Below, piece by piece: positions 33,862 through 45,852 of a stretch of 64,000 bases of DNA. The stretch comes from Prostheceraeus crozeri. Its lineage: Eukaryota > Platyhelminthes > Polycladida > Euryleptidae. The DNA lies in contig CAJQUW010003381.1 in the NCBI GenBank assembly GCA_907163375.1, positions 62,001-126,000 of the forward strand, in the 5' to 3' direction. Position 1 is the first letter of the stretch. Every line of letters begins with the position of its first letter. The notes under the pieces are model-generated. The model worked only from the letters and a program-made list of their open reading frames with translations. It made no database searches and was not told the origin of the DNA. The position numbers and the translations under genes are program-made.

Positions 33862-36804
33862 AGGGTAGAGTGGGGCAGGTTCGTGCAAAAAATTAAAATT
33901 TGAATTTCTCAACACCTATTCAGTTGACGGGCAATTTGATTGTTGCCTCAAAAAACGGTAGGTCTTGTAGTTATTTTCCATTTAATAACTTTAGTCTAGA
34001 GTCTTTACTCATCCCGTGATATTGACTTTAGTAAAGTGTGTCAACCTGCACGAACCTGCCTCATGGGTGGGGTAGGTTCGTGCAGATAGTGGGGCACATT
34101 CGTGCAAATTGCTATTATCCCATTTTTCTTCTACATAAGTCCGCAATAAAGAACTGGTATCTTACAAAACACTGAATGAATTAAATTCAAGAATGTGGAT
34201 ATATTCATCTGCAAACTCAGATAAAAATAACAGATGTAGCTACTCCTCTGCAAACTCAGACAAAAATAACAAATATAGCTAGCTACTCCTCTGGAAACTC
34301 AGACAAAAATAACAAACAATAGGCAAGCTTTGGCACTCTTTTACGTCAATGCTTCCACTGAAGCGCACGTGAGCTTTGCGTCCGTTACTCAAAATCTCAT
34401 CAACAGGATTTCTCAACTGACAAATTACGTCGGTCAGTGGAACGGCGAATATATCATTCTCAGATATTTTGAACAGTGTTTTTGACTCGTCGACGCTTCT
34501 GTAACCGTTCATTTGAGTGTCTCCGTCCTCATCAACGTCGGCGGTTGCGCGACCAACATAGCGGAAGTCAATACACTTCTTTCTAGTTCCACCGCGAATC
34601 GAAACCAAGTACCACGATCCCGCTGTTGGTGAAAGGGTTCCAGCTCTGGTCACTTCGTCTGCTGTCATCAAGTTGTCGTCATCCGATTCGAAAGAAGGTA
34701 ATGTCAGCTCCTTGGCACTGGTACCTCTCTGGACTTTGCGGCATTTTCTTTTCTCTGATTCGAGTATCCCTTTCTTCTGCCTGCTTTTCGCTCGGGCACT
34801 TTGGTAGCGCGGCAGAGGTCTGATGGTCTCCAACACCGAATTTTTGTCTGATGGACCCGCCTCCTCCGACGCAGCTTCATAAAGAACATGAGGAATCAAA
34901 ACTGATTCCGCTGCAATCGCGTCATCTGAGAAGATGGATGAGTCAATAGGAAAAATTCCAGTTGCACGGAAGCCTGACGTGATATTGGATGGTGTCATAC
35001 CATTCAAGAATGGTTGGCAGAAGATGGCAGGCAGGTCATAAATGGTTGGTCGCTGACCGGGATGACTTAACATGAATTCAGACAGCGACGTTCGGAAATG
35101 CCTCTTGACCGAAGAGAATACGGCAACATCCAACGGCTGAAGCCGGTGGGAGCAATGGGGTGGGAATGTCAAGATAACCACTCCTACGTCCCGTGCCTCC
35201 TCAACGAGTTTCAGACTCACCGTGACTTTCGTGGTTGTCCATAAGAAGTAATACGGGTCGCTCCTTCGTTGGTTTCGCGTGTTTGACGAAGTGTTGAAAA
35301 GCAATCAAGAACACATCAGACGTCATCCACCCTTTCGGAGTTGCAAATCCACCAGAGCCGGTTGGTCCACCGTTGACGAATGACGAATTGTAACGTACTG
35401 GAGGAAACACGAAGAAGGGTTGCAATGTGTTGCCTACCGCGTTTACAACACATGCTACGGTAACCAAGGTGCCACGTTCGGTTGCTGTAATTGATCCAAC
35501 CTGCTTCACTCCTTTCTGCGCAACCACTTTGTCCACTTCGGCAACCGTTGAAATTCCGGTCTCGTCTAGGTTGTAGATAGACTCTGGTGGGAATCGATAT
35601 TTTCCCATGACGCTCCGGAAGTTCTCGAAGAAAGTATCTTTGCTTTTCCTGGTGAAGCCGGTCGCTCGGTGCATGGAGGTAGCTTCAGGTGCTCGAATGG
35701 ATAGATGATTCCTTGCAAGGAATGAGCGCAACCATTCCACCCCTGCTTTGCAGTTTCGACACCAGCTCGCTGGGATTGACTTCTCCTTCATAATGGCGAA
35801 TTCATAAGCGAGCTCGCGTGACAGTCCGTGGAGCATCTTCACGCAGATTGTTAGATAGCTACTTAGTTCCGACTCTTCTTCCATGTTGAATACTTGGCGG
35901 GTTGAGTAGGACATGGTCCTCTTCGCTTTGAGAGCATCTCGAAGAGTTTGTGCTAGAAGTCCAACAGTGCTAGCGGCAGCACGGATAGAAGAGCCTTCCT
36001 TGATTAAACGTCGGGCTTCTTCGACCACCTGCGGGGGCATCGCTCTTCTCGCTGTCTTACGCTTGTATCGACGGACCATCTATGACCAGAAGAGTCGAAA
36101 AGAATGAAGCAATAGTATGGTATACGTAGTATAAAAAGTCGCCTCCACACATTGGTTGTAAAGCTGCATTCGATTGGCTACCTTGACAAGCCAAATTTAT
36201 TCCAGGGTTTCCCATGGGTAATAGAAATAGCCCTAAGTATTACACTCATCCCATGGGATTCCCAAGGATACTAAAAATAGTTGCGTGAAGTTAGCACTCG
36301 TATTGGGATCTCAAAGCAACCTGTAAAATTGCTTTTATCATGTTACGGTGTCTGTAAGCCACAATGCTAATAACTTGACATCTTTCAGAAATTGATGCTG
36401 CACGAACGTGCCCCACCTGTGTGTGAACGAATGTGCCTCATGCCCTTTGTTGCAACGAAAATCGATATTCATGCAATTCAAGAGATGATCATAAATATTG
36501 TACACCACTAACCAATATGGCACATCAAGCTCAACTCATAACGCAAAAATGATGTGGATTGAACAAAGCAATGCTTCAGGAACACGAAAAAACAAAGAAA
36601 TGAAAAATTTCGTAAAAATGTAAAAAAATGATTTTTTTGACCTTACTAAGCGTTGATTGCACGGTATCAGCTGATATTACAGTCATAATAGCGGATGAAG
36701 ATAAGGAATAACATATCGTAATGCAAAGTTAATGCGATGAGTAGTTTTCACACATACCCCAATGAACGAATGTGCCCCACGCACGAACCTGCCCCACTCT
36801 CCCT
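33862..36804 (-). mobile_element. pogo/Tigger-type element in BEL LTR
   Basis: Ends AGGG(T)AGAGTGGGGCAGGTTCGTGC are inverted, with TA on both sides (33860-33861 and 36805-36806). The paralogous LTR at 22598-22599 keeps a single TA, proving the target. The word GTGGGGCA(GG/CA)TTCGTGC and its inverse recur several times near both ends (about 33873, 34070, 34090, 36400, 36425, 36770, 36785), like an array of transposase sites. The 2943-bp unit encodes a DDE_1 transposase on the minus strand. Confidence 0.92.
34279..36079 (-). pseudogene. pogo-type DDE_1 transposase, frameshifted
   Basis: Starts MVRRYKRKTARRAM at 36079. A psq-type HTH (LIKEGSSIRAAASTVG) and a CENP-B-like second DNA-binding region follow, with WLRSFLARN near 35730. 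Catalytic motifs: YNLDETGIS near 35560, LLMDNHESH near 35225, then after a frame change near 35205-35230, RLQPLDVAVF near 35130. About 35 residues separate the last two Asp, as in pogo. A C-terminal Asp/Glu- and Ser-rich tail runs to 34279. One indel splits an otherwise complete protein, and the TIRs are intact. Confidence 0.88.
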
Positions 36805-37095
36805 TATTCACTGGTGCCTCTTGTTAGCAGCATTCACATAAAACCACATGGAACAACTGAATTCAAATTCATAGCACAGCAACATATAGTTAATTTAGGC
36901 ATGCACGAGCCATAGCATGCATGAGGCCATAGACTTCTAGGACTATACAAGTAGATTTCTTTGGTCATGACTTATGCGGCCAACATTTACATGCGAATCA
37001 TACAATCAGTACTGTCTGTATGCAGATAGTAAAAAAAAGAAGCCACGTGAACGGGAGGGCAAATAAAGATCCTTAGTGCCCAGAACTACACATAC

Positions 37096-37308
37096 CTTAT
37101 CCCCTTGCGACATTACAAATCCAGCTTCATTTATGTTTTCAAATTTTGTGTTGAAAAGTTGTGTGATCTTTTCGTCGGCACATATTCTGATTCTGTTGCT
37201 TCTTGTGTATGTTATCTCAATCCTTTTCATCTTTTTATTAAGAGGGTCGTTCACAGTCCACCCCAGGCAATGCTTTTCTTTCTTAGGCAGGCTCTCCTTT
37301 TCCACCAT
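37096..37308 (-). pseudogene. probable old BEL pol segment upstream of RT
   Basis: Minus strand: KKEKHCLGWTVNDPL then NTKFENINEAGF. The LGWTV box followed by a short helix before an ExG motif resembles the BEL pol region between protease and RT. Its place, on the far side of the younger BEL and in the same orientation as 21617-22204, fits one old copy split by the insertion. Identification is by resemblance only. Confidence 0.5.
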
Positions 37309-40228
37309 CGACTACTTCTATGGTTTTCATGATATCAGTTGCATTTATTCAGTTGCATATATTTCCACATCAGATTCAATAAAGTCGAATGGCACTGGTT
37401 GCAGATGATTTCTTAAATAAATAACAGCTCAAAAGACGGATCGTTCGACGATACTTCAAAATGTTTTTATATGAAAATAGAGAACGTTTTCTAAAAAATA
37501 AGACGTTCTATATTTTCATATAAAAACTTGTTGCAGATGATGCCAATTAAAAATGGCGTCCATTTGAAGTACATATTCTTATGTAAACGGCAACTCGTCT
37601 TTCGTGTACACGACTGGTAAGTCAGTGACTTTGTTTTCAGATAATCTATCACTTGAATATCATTGAGTGCACGAGAAGCGCACTCCCTTGAATCTCTGCA
37701 AAACCTTTAGTAAAAAGAAAAAACAAGTTTTTACAATACGTTTCGGATCCAGACCTTTCTTCACAGAGCCAAAGCAGGATAAAATATAAGGATATTAATC
37801 GATTATCTGTCGCAATTGATTAGGTCAGATCGGCGAAATATAGTTTGATACAATTTATTGATTGATTTTTGTGCGTCGAAAGAATGAAAAATCATAGTAT
37901 TTCACTAATTTAAAAAAACGATATCGAAGTCTTTATTTACAATATCTATGGAAATTACTAAGAATCATCTTCATTTCATCACCGAACAAAAGTAGAGGTT
38001 ACTTTATTTTGAACTTGGCAGTATTGAATTTTAGTGTCAATCTGTTAATTTCCTTCAATAAATATTTTTCACCCGTGCGGTCTCCGGTGTAAAATGGAAC
38101 AGATGTATCCCTGCGTGTCATAGTAGGCAACTATTGCAGCGAATGATTGGTAAGCTGGAATTAGTCGGTATCTGAATTTCTGCAGTGTGGTGCTGACTTT
38201 GCTGAATCGAGGATTTTAGGTTGTCTGGTCCTGTTGTCATGACCAAGGACTATTTTTCGAGATGCCGCGACTTTCTTTATTGCAGGATAGATATTTTTCA
38301 TAGACAACCCTCAGTTTTAGGTTTGGAAGTTGAACATTCAGCAGGAAATTGTAGAGAATTGACATTTTCAAGACCTAATGTCAGTGTCAATCTTGGCAGC
38401 TATTCACTAACATTCTCAGTCAGACAGTTTCATATTGACTGAAAGTCATATTCGGAATTCTCTTTATTTTATTCGAATTTTCCGGGATTCATGCTCATTT
38501 CTCAAATACACGTTCTATAGTGAGGTTCTGTAAATGACAAAATTTATTCGGTACGTGCCGATAATTTCCAGTCCAACACTTGTCTGACTGTTTTTGCTAA
38601 AGAAATCCCACTTCTTCTGAACCTGGCCCACCCAGCTTCTAATTTAGCTACGTGACGGAAGTGCAGACCTGAAAAATTTTGTCTGACCTTTGCATATTCT
38701 CCTTTTATTCAACTATGACACAGATAAGACATGAATCTTTAAATCAGAATTTTTCAGTTAAGCACCTGTACTTGCGTTTGACTGCATTTGTATTTTTTGG
38801 CATGCTCTTAAACGAAGCCCTGATCCCGTAAGCAATTTCATTTCTCTTACCAAGGTGCTCCACATTCGCGTTGGTTACTGAAGTACATTGCTGTTAAGAC
38901 TACATATACTGTCATTCATTTATTGGCATCCACGCTCTACATCCGCAGATTTGTAGTTTTAGTTGCGAAACCAAGGCCCTATTTTGATGTGTCATAAGAT
39001 CTGTGTGCATGTGTCAATTTTTGATACATTAATCACACATCATTTTTTAATGGTGTGTTGAATATTCTTTGAACCTACAAAATTGATTTGAGAGAATTTG
39101 CATTTCAACGGCTCTGTTGAAGCCACTTACTCTTGATTTCTTGCGTTTCTTGACGCAATGTAGGTATGTCATTTTATTGTAAAACCTACATGAGCGAAAG
39201 CTTTAATATTCCCCTTCGTTGGAGAACGTAGTTAACGAAGCTGAGCCGCTTTGATAGCTTGTTTCATCGCTGCATGTTCCGTAGGATCTACACCAAAATA
39301 CAATATCTATGTCGATGAGTATTATCTTTTTTCCGTGGCCCATTCTCGCAGGGTGCAATGTGGAATATAAGCAACAATTGAATGTGCCTACCAATCGATG
39401 AGCGCTTACCGGTATAGACAAGGTCTAGAAAGTTTCCTTGTCATCGTGGATTATTATTTTGAACACAGTCGATCCAGCACCTTACTGCATCATCAATGTG
39501 TTCCTTCCCTTTACACCTATTGCCACTCATGTTATTATACAATCATCTTACTGATCAATCGAAGACGCCATATGATGCTGTCAAGTTTTTTGTTCACAGG
39601 AATATTTCATCACACGTATCTGCGAAAAGGTCTTCATTACAGATTATTTGTTGCTGCATCCCCGCAACTTCACCTCTTCTTATCAAAATATTCAGTTATT
39701 TTTACACATATAGAAGCAATGAAAAGGATGACGACATCTCATTTAGCATCAAATTTTCTGTGTTGCTCCGAAAGCTCATTCTGAAACTTTTTGTGGCAAT
39801 TTTACGCAAAGATCACGTCGATGGAAAGAGAAGTTATCTTTCCTTGACCGTGCCTTGATAGTGTCTTCTTGGAATTTTAATTCCATGGTTGGATTGCAAG
39901 GAAGGAGCGCAATTTTTTTTCGTGCGCTTCTTGAAGAGCATCTCATATTGCCCTAAAAATCCTCAATTCATTAGATGAAGGTCATAAAAGTCCTAAAATT
40001 GAGTCTCAGATTTTTGTAGACACCCTGTACCAACGTGTTCTGTGAACGCCAACAAACACCCTGTTCTGTGAACGTGTCCCATATTTGGCTTAGAAACTTG
40101 CAAAATCTTGCTTAAGCGGCAAGATTACCAGGAGATCATTTATCTTTGAACAATGTTTTTAATGTAGGTACCGTAATAAGCTAATTGATGCATATCTATA
40201 CTTAACGTTTCACATTTTTCTTTTCAGG
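37309..40228. other. no supported gene; one small hairpin repeat
   Basis: At 37458-37528 there is an inverted pair GTTTTTATATGAAAATAGAGAACGT / ACGTTCTATATTTTCATATAAAAAC, and GTTGCAGATGAT occurs on both sides (about 37388 and 37530), perhaps a small hairpin element with its duplication. The rest is AT-rich with short frames and no motif I can support. Confidence 0.4.
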
Positions 40229-41190
40229 TAATTTTCAAGGATTTATACATGGAGCCAATGGAAGCTACAGCATCCGGTAACAAAGAATTTCCTTGCACTT
40301 TATGTGAGGTGAGATGCAATTCTGAACAAATTTACAACACTCATCTTATCGGAGCGAAACACCGAAAGAGGGCAAATCGGATGGAGATCGAAAAATTGAA
40401 AGCGCAGAAGCATTGTTCAGTTTACTGCAGTATTTGTGAGGTTGAATTTCCGCCAGCAACAAAAAATACACACTATAGTGGCGCTAAGCATCAGGCGATG
40501 GCCGCAAAGAACTCGGAAGCTGAGCTGCAAAGATCGGCGAACACTAATAGCAGTCATCATCCAACAATTTCCCAACAAACAAAGCCAAAGTCAATACAAA
40601 CCAATGCAGTGAAAAAGGTTAAGGACCCAAAATTGGTCTCTTGCAAATTATGCAATGTTACTTTAAATAGTGTACAGATGGCACAAGTACATTTCAACTC
40701 CAGAGGGCACATGATGAAATGTGTAAGGGTGCATCTCGACGAAAAGAATAGTGCCAGTAACGAAGGTGTGTATTGTGCCACTTGTAAGATCTTTTGCAAG
40801 AAGGCCTGCTATGAAGGACATATAAAAGGATTCAAACATAATTACAAATTGACGAATGGACAGTTTGATGCTAATAGCCCATTTGCTGCAAAATCGATTA
40901 AGATGAAGGAAAAACTGGCGAAAATGAAGGATGTCGTTAAAGCCAAAAAGTTGAAAATGCAATTGGAAAAGAGTCAAGAGTAGATTCTAGACCTTTCTAT
41001 TTTAAACTTAGATTTAATGACTTGTGCTAGCCATCGTCTCCTGATGATGATAAATCACGTAATGTAGCGTTGGATAATTGTATGCATGTCACTTCCATCT
41101 TTTGTCTTTTTTATAGGTTTGTAATATAATCGCTCCTCATTGGTCATGAAGCAATCGAAAGACAATAAACTGAAATAGATTTTATATTTT
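40229..41190 (+). CDS. U1-type C2H2 zinc-finger protein (CDS 40249-40983)
   Basis: 244 residues, one coding exon. Four Cys2His2 fingers of the U1/matrin type with long His spacing: CTLCEVRC...H-x5-H (res. 16-40), a shorter CSICEVEF...HYSGAKH (58-80), CKLCNVTL...HFNSRGH (132-154) and CATCKIFC...HIKGFKH (176-197). A basic C-terminal helix with SPFAAKSIKMKEKLAKMK follows. This is the layout of dsRNA-binding ZNF346/JAZ-like proteins, so RNA binding in the nucleus is a reasonable inference. The ATG lies 20 bases after a splice acceptor (TTTTCTTTTCAG, ending 40228), so a non-coding 5' exon lies upstream. AATAAA is at 41164-41169. A paralog sits at 49532-50242. Confidence 0.85.
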
Positions 41191-42514
41191 GATAGGAAAT
41201 CAAGTCTTTTCGGATTGGTAATTCAAACTTTAGTGGCTCACGTTATTATGTCGATTATGAGGATTAAGTAAGAATTCTGAGTCCTACTTGATGAATATCA
41301 ATGGTATCCATTTGACCGGTTGATTTGCTATCAGGATTGTTGTCTTCACTGTAATTCCTCTGTTTCTAGTCTCTATTGGTCACACTCATTGGGCAGAAAT
41401 AAAGACATTTTGGATGAAAATCATATTTTTATTTGATAATCATGTAAGCATACGTGAGAGGAGGGCCGCAAAAAATACACTCATGTAGGCATTTACCGGC
41501 AACTATTCACAGTATTCATTCTCGGTATTAAGGGCATTCCAATTGTTGGACATCATCGAACGTTCATTATATTGATGATAATTACAGGAGAGCGGGGTGT
41601 TATGGGCCACCTGAGTTTAAGAGGTTATAGAGATCACTAATTCCGCTCAAGGATCAACTTTTTTGGCCTAATCACTGCCTATGTACACAGACGCAAGGTT
41701 CCGTATGAAATTTCCCATAATACCCGTTTTAATTTGTTTTTAATTGTTCCTGAATGTAGACGAATTTGCCATATTCAAAAGTTCGGGGAAGTTATGGGCC
41801 ACCAGTTGGGGTGGTATAGACCACCTATCAATATAAGCAAAAACGCGACTTTAGTTTAATAATGTTCCACAACATTCAAATTTAAGATGTTACCTACGCA
41901 TTGATTGACTGGTCAACCGGTTTAGATAGGTAGTTAACCGGCATAACTTGAATTTTCACGAATAAATTAGGTCTTCTTGCTATGCGAAGGAATGATAATC
42001 AAAACTTATGATTGAAAATAATACTCGTGAGAGCTGTAAATTAGCACTGATAGATTGATTAATTCCAAACGAAGTCAGTAACCTGCTTGACACCCAATCA
42101 TAATCGCTCTAGCTTGCTATCTAGCCCAATTTCCGAACATCAGTTTGGAATCTCACTAGATGTAAATATGCTACAAAAACATGAAAAAACTTATCAATTG
42201 ACAAAATTGCATCTTGAGATAGCAATCCAAATAATTGCTCCGCACCAGCAATGAACCATCACTGTCCAACAATGAACCATAACTGTCCAGCAATAAAGAT
42301 GTCATATCAAAACAATGTTTATAGGAATATTTCATTGCTGAATTGGATAAGAGAACAATTTTAAAAAATGATACTTATAAGTCAATTTCCAATATGCCCC
42401 AAGACGTGATAAGTCTTGCTTTCTTTTTCTCACTTTCCCTCTGTTCTTCCTCTCCTTGATTTCTTGCTCCACTTCTGTTGACTCTCAACGATTTGCTCTC
42501 ATCCAGAGCCAATT
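41191..42514. other. no supported gene
   Basis: AT-rich. Two GTTATGGGCCAC words at about 41600 and 41790 look like the end of some repeat, and TATGGCCCATAAT occurs inverted at about 44273, but I cannot define an element. The imperfect repeat CAATGAACCATMACTGTCCA occurs twice near 42250-42290. Confidence 0.35.
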
Positions 42515-43677
42515 TCAACATGGGGTACATGCATCGTCGCTGTCATCAGTTTGCTGAAGAATGCGTTCATCACTTGATGTCCCTGGCAAGTCCAAGGCCG
42601 CGCAAAGAGCTCTTTTTCTTTGGTCCGATGGTCGATCATACTTTGGAATACTGCCTTCATTCTTATGCCCAGTTATAGTGCACACATCAGAGTTTGACAA
42701 CCCTTTGGATTTCGCTGTTGTAACAGTGGTGCACCGTATGCAGTGATTGGTGTATATTTTAGAAAGTCCCAAAGATTCTGACAATTTTTTCATAAAATTT
42801 CCAAGATAGTGTTCACCACGAACCTGAATATCACAATACATTTTTCTTGCTTTTTTCCCATGCATTGGTCTGGGAAATAGGACATCAGAATTTGGGCATT
42901 CTCTTCGCAGAATTGACAAGTACAGCTCAATGGCTTCAATGGCTCTTTTGTTGTAAATCCGACCTAAGCGGTTGGGTGTGTAATCTTTTTCTGACATGCT
43001 TGGTTTGACATTTTTCCGAATGTTGTTGGGTGCACATGCAATCGAATCCCTTGTAGATGTACATGAAGTTGGTATGTAAGCGTATCTCTCAGTGTTTGAG
43101 TCAATATCAAATGCTATGTCATTTCTTCGAAGCTTCCGCAATTCTTCTCTTCCACGAGCTCCTAGGTAATACAAAAGAGAGAAGATAACTTCATTTTGTA
43201 GAACCTCTCCTGTTGATCGATCGAATGAACCGGTTATCTTGTTCAAGTCAGACTGTTCAATTGCATTATACTGTGTTGACTGGCCTCCATTTGACAGCCA
43301 CAGCTCAGTCATAACTTTTAGCATGCGATTTGCAGAGGAAAACAGTTTCCCTTCAATTATATCAACCTCTGGTCTGTTCAAAACTTGCGTAATGTGCCTG
43401 TTAATGGCCGCTCTGATACATTTCAGGCTGGCTGGGCTGAAAAATCCTCCGTCCTTCTTGCGCAATTCGTGGTAAAACCAACTAAGAACATCATTTAGTG
43501 ACGATTCGCTCACAGTCATCAAATTGCAGTTCAAGCTCTTATCCTTTATGAACTTTTCCAATTTGGCAGTGTGCTGCTTCTGTTGATCAGCTGTACTTTT
43601 TGGCTTCATGCTACTTTCTGTCACATCAAGATCCTCAACAACATTTTTTGGAATAATAGCTGATTTTGCATTCTCTA
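42515..43677 (-). CDS. Crypton-type tyrosine recombinase (DUF3504-like)
   Basis: Catalyses site-specific strand exchange through a Tyr nucleophile; in animals this family is represented by Cryptons and domesticated relatives such as those of ZMYM2, QRICH1 and KCTD1. A 369-codon intronless frame on the minus strand. N-terminal helical region with WFYHELRKKDGGFFSP, then catalytic domain: YLGARGREELRKL (first Arg), HGKKARKMYC, NHCIRCTTVT (H-x-x-R), ITGHKNEGS (His) and PKYDR (Tyr). All key residues are present. An acidic tail rich in Ser/Asp follows. Upstream in another frame, 43635-43838 (SEVDLDARIDVPLLSLEEMNRLEAECNF) reads like the natural N-terminal part, one indel away. No terminal repeats are expected for Cryptons and none are clear. 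Confidence 0.85.
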
Positions 43678-43838
43678 TTCACTTCATCACAGAGTAAGTC
43701 ATCAACTAATTGCATATCAAAATTGCATTCAGCTTCTAGTCTGTTCATTTCTTCCAAAGACAGTAATGGCACATCAATTCTCGCATCCAGGTCTACCTCT
43801 GAGTATGCATGCTGCTTAATTTCGTGGCTTTGATTCAA
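43635..43838 (-). pseudogene. likely frameshifted N-terminal part of the recombinase gene
   Basis: Acidic helical sequence (SLEEMNRLEAEC, DMQLVDDLLCDEVNRE) directly upstream of the recombinase frame. Its frame ends near 43635 while the recombinase frame is open from about 43677, so a single indel around 43680 would fuse them. An unseen intron is the alternative. Confidence 0.45.
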
Positions 43839-45433
43839 GTGGCTGATGCATCATCTTGAACAGTTACTGCTGATAGGCCTATTACACACGCAAGCCGATT
43901 AGCGTTATGTGTCAAATTTCAAATTTTCTCTCGTCACTACGTTGGCCTACCTTCTCTCGCAGAGAATGGTTTGTTTGCCAAAAATAACACTGAACTACAC
44001 GTAAATAGGCCTGAATAGGTATTCCTATTTCTCCATTAATTTGAAGTCATTATGGCATTAACTGATATTTCTTGTTACCGAATATTACATTCCATATCGA
44101 CATAAACTATTGTATCGTCATCGAGGCCTACTTTATACCGTCATTGTATGCAATACGTTGCACAGCAAATGATGATTTAAACTGAGTGCACATTCTGAAA
44201 ATTTCATAAAATTGCGGAACTTTAGATGAGGCAGGATAGTCTAAAAGTAGATTTATTTGAAAGTGCGTTGGTGCTATGGCCCATAATATGTAGGTATTTG
44301 CAGCATTGAATCTGTGAAATTGTTGTAGACTTACATGCAGGCTTTTCCGCTTTTTGGATTTCGTCCGGTGTTACAAATATATATGTTCTAGGCCTAGCAT
44401 CATGGTCTAAGTATTCATTTCCGCAGTATGCGTTTTAGAAGTGTCTGAAGTTTCTGAAAATGACAAAATAAAATGTCTAGCATTTTAAATTTTTACGTAT
44501 AGGATCTTTTGTACAAGTATGCACATATAAAGATATGGGCCTGTAATACTGAAGGGGAATTCTATTTTACAAATAGGAGAAGATAAGAATTTTCTGTTGT
44601 CGAGTTGAATGTAATTTGTATGGTTGATCGCGATGTTTATATTCAACAATAGTAATGTTAATACTCGTCTATACTCATGAGAATGTAACATTGCTATAAT
44701 CAAGTCAAGTAAAGTCACTGGCCTCCAGTCCAGTACATGGTATGGGAGTTGAGCGTCCCTTGGATATCTTTCATCATGGATGTCCGTGATTCATGTCGGA
44801 AAACCTACAGTATAGAATTATGTACAGAATATATCGTTGAATAGATATTTTCACGATTGATCATGCTAAATTCCTATTCGAATACTCCTGACAATCATAG
44901 TCATGACAATCACAATCTGTCCTTGATTATCATAGCACGTCGGCAAAAAAATTCTTAACGCAACTCGTGCATTAGATTGCTTCATCATAGCATTCACACT
45001 CGTTAGATTTAAATAGCCCGATGCGTGATGGCTTCTTTTACATATTTTCCTTCAAACTATGAATTTCGCATGAAGTTTAGTTTCTTCCTGATCAAAATAT
45101 TGGTTAGTTTCAAGAATCATGTATCACTGCGTACAACTTTTTAAATATGCCTTTCATAGCGCATTTCCTTTGTTCTACATGAAAATTTGGCATTGCCGCT
45201 TGTAAAATTTGTCATTTGCAATGCAGAATTCGATTTGGTGAACAAAGTCGCACGTCGCTGATAATAACAAGTTATAAGGAGAGTTGTTGTCAATAGATAG
45301 GAGCAGAACATACACCGGGAGAGCGTGGCCAAGAGATATGGACGACAAAACCATTGAATTTTGCTCATTATACTCGAATTTATAATTTTGGTAATATTGC
45401 ACATTTTAGGGTTTGAAATGAGAGAAAAGTGCG
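43839..45433. other. no supported gene
   Basis: AT-rich DNA, short frames only; nothing recognised apart from the inverted TATGGCCCATAAT word near 44273. Confidence 0.4.
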
Positions 45434-45631
45434 ATGACAAGCTCTTTTTCAAGGGAGAGAGTCCATGAAATGTCGGAAGTGGATTCTCGTTATGTCACGA
45501 TTAGAGCGAAAATAGTGGACAATTTCAAAACATCTAGGCCCTGTTTTTCGTGCGGTGGCAAATGTGTATTGCTAGAAGATAAAAGCAACAATGCCTATTG
45601 TAGTGAATGCCATGCGGTATTATTTCATTGA
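45434..45631 (+). CDS. possible small zinc-ribbon protein
   Basis: A 65-codon frame, MTSSFSRERVHEM to HAVLFH. The C-terminal half has two CxxC knuckles (CFSCGGKC and YCSECHAV) spaced 17 residues apart, the geometry of a zinc ribbon. No neighbour or splice site supports it, and its termini could be part of a larger spliced gene. Function unknown. Confidence 0.35.
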   Translation: MTSSFSRERVHEMSEVDSRYVTIRAKIVDNFKTSRPCFSCGGKCVLLEDKSNNAYCSECHAVLFH

Positions 45632-45746
45632 TACAATCGTAGTTGTTGCCGGCTACTGAAACAAAAGCAACTATCTATGTATGTAGCCAGAAACTTTCAG
45701 ACTTCTACATGTACATGAATCATAGCACGCATTCACCACAATAATA

Positions 45747-45847
45747 ATCATGCCTAGCTTTTTCAAGCATCAATGATCCTGACAGCCTCGGCCGCTATGC
45801 GGCCTCAGTTGTACGACTCATTGATGCTTTCAAAATCTAGGCATGAT
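45747..45847. repeat. 101-bp palindromic element
   Basis: ATCATGCCTAG...CATCAATGA (45747-45774) is inverted at 45818-45847. Inside is a GC-rich hairpin core, GAGGCCGCATAGCGGCC in reverse orientation. It ends 3 bp before the TA of the Tc1 element. Confidence 0.65.
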
Positions 45848-45852
45848 TGATA

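Larger units (their letters stand above)
22486..37090 (-). mobile_element. younger BEL/Pao LTR retrotransposon carrying nested insertions
   Basis: LTRs (TGTAGTG...GAACTACA in plus orientation) lie at 22486-22908 and 33748-37090, the second opened by a pogo element. The 5-bp duplication CATAC flanks the whole unit (22481-22485 and 37091-37095). Genes run on the minus strand as gag, protease, RT, RNase H and integrase with a DUF5641-like tail. Frame changes and stops in most domains make it defective. It sits inside an older BEL copy: pol-like sequence lies on both sides. Insertions inside: 23008-24812, 30045-33560 (with 30574-32373 inside it) and 33862-36804. Confidence 0.92.
33748..37090 (-). 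repeat. BEL 5' LTR interrupted by pogo element
   Basis: LTR parts 33748-33861 and 36807-37090 match 22486-22908. The difference in length is mainly one unit of the GCATGCATGAGGCCATA repeat. Confidence 0.9.

Noticed and set aside
42240-42300. Repeated CAATGAACCAT words as a regulatory array
   Set aside because: Two imperfect copies only, in AT-rich DNA; no supporting context.
41590-44290. GTTATGGGCCAC and inverted TGGCCCATAAT as terminal repeats of the Crypton
   Set aside because: Only about 10 bases match, no duplication flanks them, and Cryptons lack terminal inverted repeats.
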